Below are positions 60,320 through 64,000 of a stretch of DNA of 64,000 nt, one piece after another. Position numbers and translations under genes: made by a program. The stretch is from Deltaproteobacteria bacterium (lineage in GTDB: Bacteria; Desulfobacterota; Desulfobacteria; Desulfobacterales; Desulfatibacillaceae). Every line of letters begins with the position of its first letter. Position 1 is the stretch's first letter. The stretch is taken from positions 1 through 64,000 of the forward strand of contig JACRLG010000015.1 of assembly GCA_016235345.1 (NCBI GenBank). The letters are read 5' to 3'. The notes below the pieces were generated by a model. It had not been told where the DNA came from. It saw only the letters and a program-made list of their open reading frames with translations, and searched no databases.

Positions 60320-60386
60320 AATCTCGCGGGTGTCCTAAAGAATGGAACTGCATAACGCTCCGGCTACGAATATGAAAGGACGACAA

Positions 60387-60740
60387 ATGATCGACAGGGA
60401 AGCATTGCGGCGGGCTCAGGCGCAGGTTCTGGGCGCACAGAGGGCTCCCAAGGCCAACCAGGAAAGGCCGGAAAAAATGTGCGGGCTTTGCGTGCATTTT
60501 TCCGAAGGCGTCTTTTCGGGCGAAGGCGTGGGCACCTGCGACATACTCAAAATGGCCTCGGACATCCTGGCCGATCCGCCCATCTACGACAAGGAAAGCG
60601 TTAACGGCTACAAGACCATGAATTTGATGAACGCCGCAAAATGCGTCCACTACCAGCGCATGGACTTCGTGGACAAGGACGGCACCGAGTGCTCGGACCC
60701 GCGATATCGACGCTCCATGCGACAGATGCAAGACCTCTGA
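60387..60740 (+). CDS. Cysteine-rich small subunit of the fumarate-adding enzyme (BssB/MasE-like)
   Basis: A 117-residue protein with a MCGLCVHF pair, then VGTCDILK and KCVHYQRMDF, i.e. four cysteines fit for a 4Fe-4S cluster like the small subunits of benzylsuccinate and alkylsuccinate synthases. The ATG at 60387 has AAAGGA about 8 bases upstream; earlier in-frame ATGs (60342, 60372) lack one. It is separated from the catalytic-subunit gene by a repeat, a terminator and another palindrome, so it may need its own promoter. The last seven bases of the gene pair with the downstream repeat. Confidence 0.78.
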   Translation: MIDREALRRAQAQVLGAQRAPKANQERPEKMCGLCVHFSEGVFSGEGVGTCDILKMASDILADPPIYDKESVNGYKTMNLMNAAKCVHYQRMDFVDKDGTECSDPRYRRSMRQMQDL

Positions 60741-60895
60741 CGGCCTGAAAGAGCGATCTGCGGTGTCAGGCTTCGCCGGGAGGCTCGTCGCGTACTTTTA
60801 GTACGCGTCCTTCCCTCCCGTCTCGCCTTCCTTGCATCTCATCTCTTTCAAACCGTCAGAGGGGCGCTTCCGTTCATCGCTTGTGATCAGCCAGG
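60734..60895 (+). repeat. Post-stop palindromic repeat, copy 5 (small-subunit gene)
   Basis: The arm CCTCTGACGG-CCT-GAAAGAG begins in the last codons of the small-subunit gene and includes its TGA. Its complement, CTCTTTC-AAA-CCGTCAGAGG, lies at about 60843-60862. The core CGGTGTCAGGCTTCGCCGGG and the hairpin GCGTACTTTTAGTACGC match the family. A second right end (CATCGCTTGTGATCAGCCAGG) follows, ending at 60895, so two right arms are present. Between 60896 and 61070 I see only the ligase upstream region. Confidence 0.82.
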
Positions 60896-61070
60896 ATGAG
60901 TCGGCGATAATAAATTAGTTGCAACAGAAATGAAGCGGGGGGGTAGGGTGGAAACCGGAATGGCAAGGCCCTTGCATGATAGGGAAAAAGCAGGTCATTT
61001 TTGACTCAATTTGGGACATGCTGATTTTCCCCTGTCCTGTAACGCGAAATAATAAAAGGAGAAGCAGGCA

Positions 61071-62633
61071 ATGGACGCACGATGGGACGTAAGCCGGGTC
61101 ATTTCCAAAAGGGCCAGCCTCACCCCGGAAAAGACAGCCATCATTTTCGAGGACACGCCCGTAACCTACCGCGAGCTTTATTTCGGGGCCAACCGCTTCG
61201 CCCGCTACCTTATTTCCAAGGGCATGAAAAAGGGCGACCGGCTTTCCATGGTGGCCTTGAACTGCGTGGAATTTCTGGAAGTCTACTTCGCCTGCGCGCG
61301 CCTGGGAATCATCTTCGTGCCGCTCAACTGGCGGCTCACCGCCCCTGAGCTTCAGTACCAGATCAACGACAGCGGCGCGAAAATGATCGTGTTCCAGGAC
61401 GCCTTCATTCCAAGCCTGGCGCCCATAAAAAGCTCGGTCAAGGTTGACCACTGGGTCTATCTCACAGGCTTCATGCCCGGCCTTCCGCCCTGCCCGGACT
61501 GGGCCGAAGATTATGCCCTGGTGAAAAATCTCTCCGAGGAGGAGCTTCCCCAGCCCGAACCGGTGTATCTTAATGACCCATTGGCCATTGTTTACACATC
61601 CGGGGTCACGGGTAACCCAAAAGGGGCGGTTTTGTCCCATGGCCAGACCTACTTCAAGATTTTCCAGATCGCCCTCTACACCGGAGGCGGGCCGGAAAAC
61701 GTGATTTTGGCCCAGCTTCCGCTTTTCCATTCGGGCGGCCTTTTCATCGTGGCCACCCCGTCCTTGATGGGCGGAGCCACCATGATCATGCGGGCCGGCT
61801 TCGACCCCAACCAGTTCGCCGAAGACATCGAACGCTACAAGGCCAACGTGGTTTTCGCCTTAACCACCATGTGGCGCTTCGTCTTGAGTTCCGGCAAGCT
61901 CGACACCGTGGACGTAAGCTCGGTGCAGACCGTGGTGGGCGGCGGCGAACGCACGCCCCCCAGCCTTTTCACCGACCTTGCCGCACGCGGGCTCTATCTC
62001 CAGCAGGGCTTCGGCCAGACAGAATGCTCGGCCATGACCGTGATGCCTGTTGCCGACATCCAGCGCAAAATGGGCTCGGTGGGAAAACCGGGCGCTTTTG
62101 TCCACATTTGGGTCGGAAACGCCCAGGGCGAAGAACTGAAGCGCGGCCAGATCGGCGAGATCATGGCCCAGGGGCCGACGGTGATGAGCGGCTACTGGAA
62201 CCTTCCCGAAAAGACCCGCGAGGCCATAGCCCCCACAGGAGCGCTCTACACCGGCGACCTTGGATACATGGACGACGAGGGCTTTCTCTACATCGTGGAC
62301 CGGGCCAAGGACATGTACCGTTCCGGCGGCGAAAACGTGTATCCCGCCGAGGTGGAAAAGGTGCTGGCCTCACATCCTGAAGTGGCCAACGCGGCGATTG
62401 TCGGGGTGCCCGATGACAAGTGGGGCGAAACCGGCATGGCCTTCGTTCTGCCGCTGATGGGGAAATCCCCCACGGAAGCCGACATCCGCACCTGGCTCGA
62501 CGGCAGGCTCGCCAAGTACAAGCACCCCACCCACATCACCTTTGTGGCGGACCTGCCGTACACCGCCACCATGAAGATCAAGAAGGCTGATTTAAAGGCG
62601 GAGGCGAAAAAACTTCTGGCCGAGAAAGCTTAA
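61071..62633 (+). CDS. Acyl-CoA ligase (ANL superfamily), likely for the adduct
   Basis: A 520-residue acyl-CoA synthetase. The P-loop is IVYTSGVTGNPKGAVLSHGQ, the adenine motif GFGQTECSA, the hinge region YIVDRAKDMYRSGGENVYPAEVE, and the catalytic lysine region TATMKIKKADLKAEA at the C-terminus. The sequence places it with medium/aromatic acid ligases rather than FadD. GGAG precedes its ATG. Directly downstream of the fumarate-adding enzyme locus, it could activate the substituted succinate or a later acid. No CoA-transferase of the BbsEF type is seen in the window. Confidence 0.85.
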   Translation: MDARWDVSRVISKRASLTPEKTAIIFEDTPVTYRELYFGANRFARYLISKGMKKGDRLSMVALNCVEFLEVYFACARLGIIFVPLNWRLTAPELQYQINDSGAKMIVFQDAFIPSLAPIKSSVKVDHWVYLTGFMPGLPPCPDWAEDYALVKNLSEEELPQPEPVYLNDPLAIVYTSGVTGNPKGAVLSHGQTYFKIFQIALYTGGGPENVILAQLPLFHSGGLFIVATPSLMGGATMIMRAGFDPNQFAEDIERYKANVVFALTTMWRFVLSSGKLDTVDVSSVQTVVGGGERTPPSLFTDLAARGLYLQQGFGQTECSAMTVMPVADIQRKMGSVGKPGAFVHIWVGNAQGEELKRGQIGEIMAQGPTVMSGYWNLPEKTREAIAPTGALYTGDLGYMDDEGFLYIVDRAKDMYRSGGENVYPAEVEKVLASHPEVANAAIVGVPDDKWGETGMAFVLPLMGKSPTEADIRTWLDGRLAKYKHPTHITFVADLPYTATMKIKKADLKAEAKKLLAEKA

Positions 62634-62671
62634 AGAGCGGTTTTAAAATCCTTTGAAAGGAAATCCTTAAA

Positions 62672-63856
62672 ATGCGCAGAGTAAACGTCATCGGCGTAGG
62701 CATGACCAAGTTCACCAGCCCCAAGGCGGGCATACCCTACAGCGAAATGGGCAAGGCGGCCCTTACCGACGCCATCGCCGACGCGGGCATAGAGTACAGG
62801 GAAATCGAACAGGCCTACACCGGTTGGGTTTACGCCGATTCCTGTGCGGGCCAGCAGGTGCTTTACCCCTTCGGCATGACGGGCATTCCCGTGGTGAACG
62901 TCAACAACAACTGCTCCACCGGTTCAAGCGCCCTTTTCCTGGCCCGGCAGGCGGTGGCGGTAGGGCTTGTTGAATGCGCCCTGGCCCTTGGTTTCGAGCA
63001 GATGACCCCCGGAGCCCTTGGCCTTGTTTTTCCCGACAGGCCCTTTCCCATGCAGAAATTTTTCGAGAAGCTCTTCGAGTTCCAGGCCCCCACGCCCGGA
63101 GCCGCGCCCACGGCACTTCTTTTCGGCGGAGCGGGGCTTGAGTACCAGCAGAAATACGGAATCCCCGATTCCGTATTCGCGCAGATTTCGGTAAAGGCGC
63201 GCAAACACGCCAAGCATAACGAACGGGCCATTTTCCGCGATGAAGTCACCGTGGAGCAGGTTCTGGAGTCCCCCAAGCAATTCGGGCCGCTCACCCGCCT
63301 CCAGTGCTGCCCGCCCACCTGCGGGGCCGCCGCCGCCATAGTGTGCTCGGACGATTTCGCCAAGAAGCACGGAATCGAAAAACCCGTCTACATCGCGGCC
63401 CAATCCATGAAAACCGACTTTGCCTCAACCTTCGAGGGCGCAAGCCCCATGCGGATAGTGGGTTACGACCTCACTGCGGCGGCGGCAAAGGAAGTTTACG
63501 AAATGGCGGGGACCGGCCCTGAGGAAGTGGACGTGGTCGAGCTTCACGACTGCTTTACGTCAAACGAACTTATAACCTACGAGGGCCTTGGGCTCACCCC
63601 CGAAGGCACAGCCGAGAAATTCATAATGGGCGGCGACAACACCTACGGCGGAAAGTACGTGACCAACCCTTCGGGCGGGCTTTTATCCAAGGGTCACCCC
63701 CTGGGAGCCACGGGCCTTGCCCAGTGCGCCGAGCTTACCTGGCAGCTTCGCGGCCAGTGCGGCCCCCGCCAGGTGGAAGGGGCGAAAATCGGCCTTCAGC
63801 ACAATATCGGCCTGGGCGGGTGTTGTGTGGTGGCGATGTATAAGAAGGACGCTTAA
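62672..63856 (+). CDS. SCP-x/lipid-transfer-type thiolase
   Basis: A 394-residue thiolase of the SCP2/SCP-x-like branch. The nucleophilic cysteine is C81 in NNNCSTGSS. The histidine is in KGHPLGATGLAQCAEL and the second catalytic cysteine in GLGGCCVVAMY. The fold is complete. It starts 38 bases after the ligase with AAAGGAAA upstream and is in the same direction. BbsB-like thiolases of anaerobic toluene degradation belong to this branch, but their Zn-finger OB-fold partner (BbsA-like, DUF35) is not present before the window ends. It could equally serve general beta-oxidation. A palindromic repeat starts at its stop codon. Confidence 0.87.
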   Translation: MRRVNVIGVGMTKFTSPKAGIPYSEMGKAALTDAIADAGIEYREIEQAYTGWVYADSCAGQQVLYPFGMTGIPVVNVNNNCSTGSSALFLARQAVAVGLVECALALGFEQMTPGALGLVFPDRPFPMQKFFEKLFEFQAPTPGAAPTALLFGGAGLEYQQKYGIPDSVFAQISVKARKHAKHNERAIFRDEVTVEQVLESPKQFGPLTRLQCCPPTCGAAAAIVCSDDFAKKHGIEKPVYIAAQSMKTDFASTFEGASPMRIVGYDLTAAAAKEVYEMAGTGPEEVDVVELHDCFTSNELITYEGLGLTPEGTAEKFIMGGDNTYGGKYVTNPSGGLLSKGHPLGATGLAQCAELTWQLRGQCGPRQVEGAKIGLQHNIGLGGCCVVAMYKKDA

Positions 63857-63977
63857 GGGTCCACAAGCGCGAACTGCTGTGTCAAACTTCGCCGGGCGCG
63901 GTGCGCACGTATACTCGATACGCTTACGCCCGCGCCCGGCTTGTTTTCCTTGCATTTCATCGCTTGTGATCCCTTAA
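63853..63977 (+). repeat. Post-stop palindromic repeat, copy 6 (thiolase gene)
   Basis: TTAAGGGTCCACAAGCG contains the thiolase TAA stop codon; CGAACTGCTGTGTCAAACTTC follows. Hairpin GCCGGGCGCGG / CCGCGCCCGGC with apical CGTAT/ATACG, then TTGCATTTCATCG and CTTGTGATCCCTTAA close it. Nearly identical to copy 4 in the centre, but with different and still complementary outer arms. Confidence 0.9.
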
Positions 63978-64000
63978 GGCCGTTGTTTCGATAATGGCGG

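Overview
The window looks like a chromosome segment of an anaerobic, probably sulfate-reducing, hydrocarbon-degrading member of the Desulfobacterota (Desulfobacteraceae-like). This is inferred from gene content: a fumarate-adding glycyl radical enzyme locus, an HdrD-like/b-type cytochrome pair with TusA and DsrE-type sulfur carriers, an Ehr-type hydrogenase-related membrane complex, ferredoxin-dependent indolepyruvate oxidoreductase, a FadL-type porin and several acyl-CoA ligases. The DNA is GC-rich except for the first 2 kb. I see no tRNA, rRNA, CRISPR array or complete insertion sequence.

Layout. 0-2 kb: an AT-rich accessory patch with a DUF4393 (Abi-alpha-like) protein and a HicBA toxin-antitoxin pair. 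2-13 kb: a large secreted TPR protein, then a leftward run iorA-iorB-tatD-HD hydrolase-DUF3786 protein, and a rightward rdgB-MBL-hypothetical set. 13-18 kb: a FadL-type outer-membrane transporter and a MarR-linked leftward set, dsrE2-like, tusA, b-type cytochrome, HdrD-like, that looks like a sulfur-trafficking or membrane electron-transfer module. 18-31 kb: mostly housekeeping genes (hemL, typA, valS, nadC, ald), plus a degenerate KptA-like protein and a GbsR-type regulator with an SDR gene. 31-35 kb: trmO, a MinD/ferredoxin protein with a ruined P-loop, a sigma-54 activator lacking Walker A, and a lone receiver protein, behind two sigma-54-type promoters with matching upstream palindromes. 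35-43 kb: a leftward six-subunit Hyf/Ehr-type complex headed by an HTH-PTS-IIA regulator; its large subunit lacks the NiFe-binding cysteines. 43-55 kb: fadD, DUF3047, a methyltransferase, two hybrid histidine kinases, an SGNH protein, rsmE and yceI. 55-64 kb: a tandem-fused TetR regulator divergent from a small subunit, catalytic subunit, small subunit locus for a fumarate-adding enzyme, followed by a CoA ligase and an SCP-x type thiolase.

How it fits together. FadL (uptake), the glycyl radical enzyme (activation by fumarate addition), the ligase (CoA activation) and the thiolase (cleavage) make a plausible hydrocarbon route. The double TetR protein and its two near-identical operator-like sites around a sigma-70 promoter are the likely switch. 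The radical-SAM activase is not in the window.

The most unusual observation is a dispersed palindromic element present six times (one copy truncated). Every copy starts 0-2 bases after a stop codon, in the same polarity relative to the upstream gene (iorA, hyfB, valS, the glycyl radical enzyme gene, its downstream small subunit gene, and the thiolase gene). Its nested stems differ in sequence between copies but stay complementary, and in two copies the outer arm pairs with the stop codon or the end of the coding sequence.
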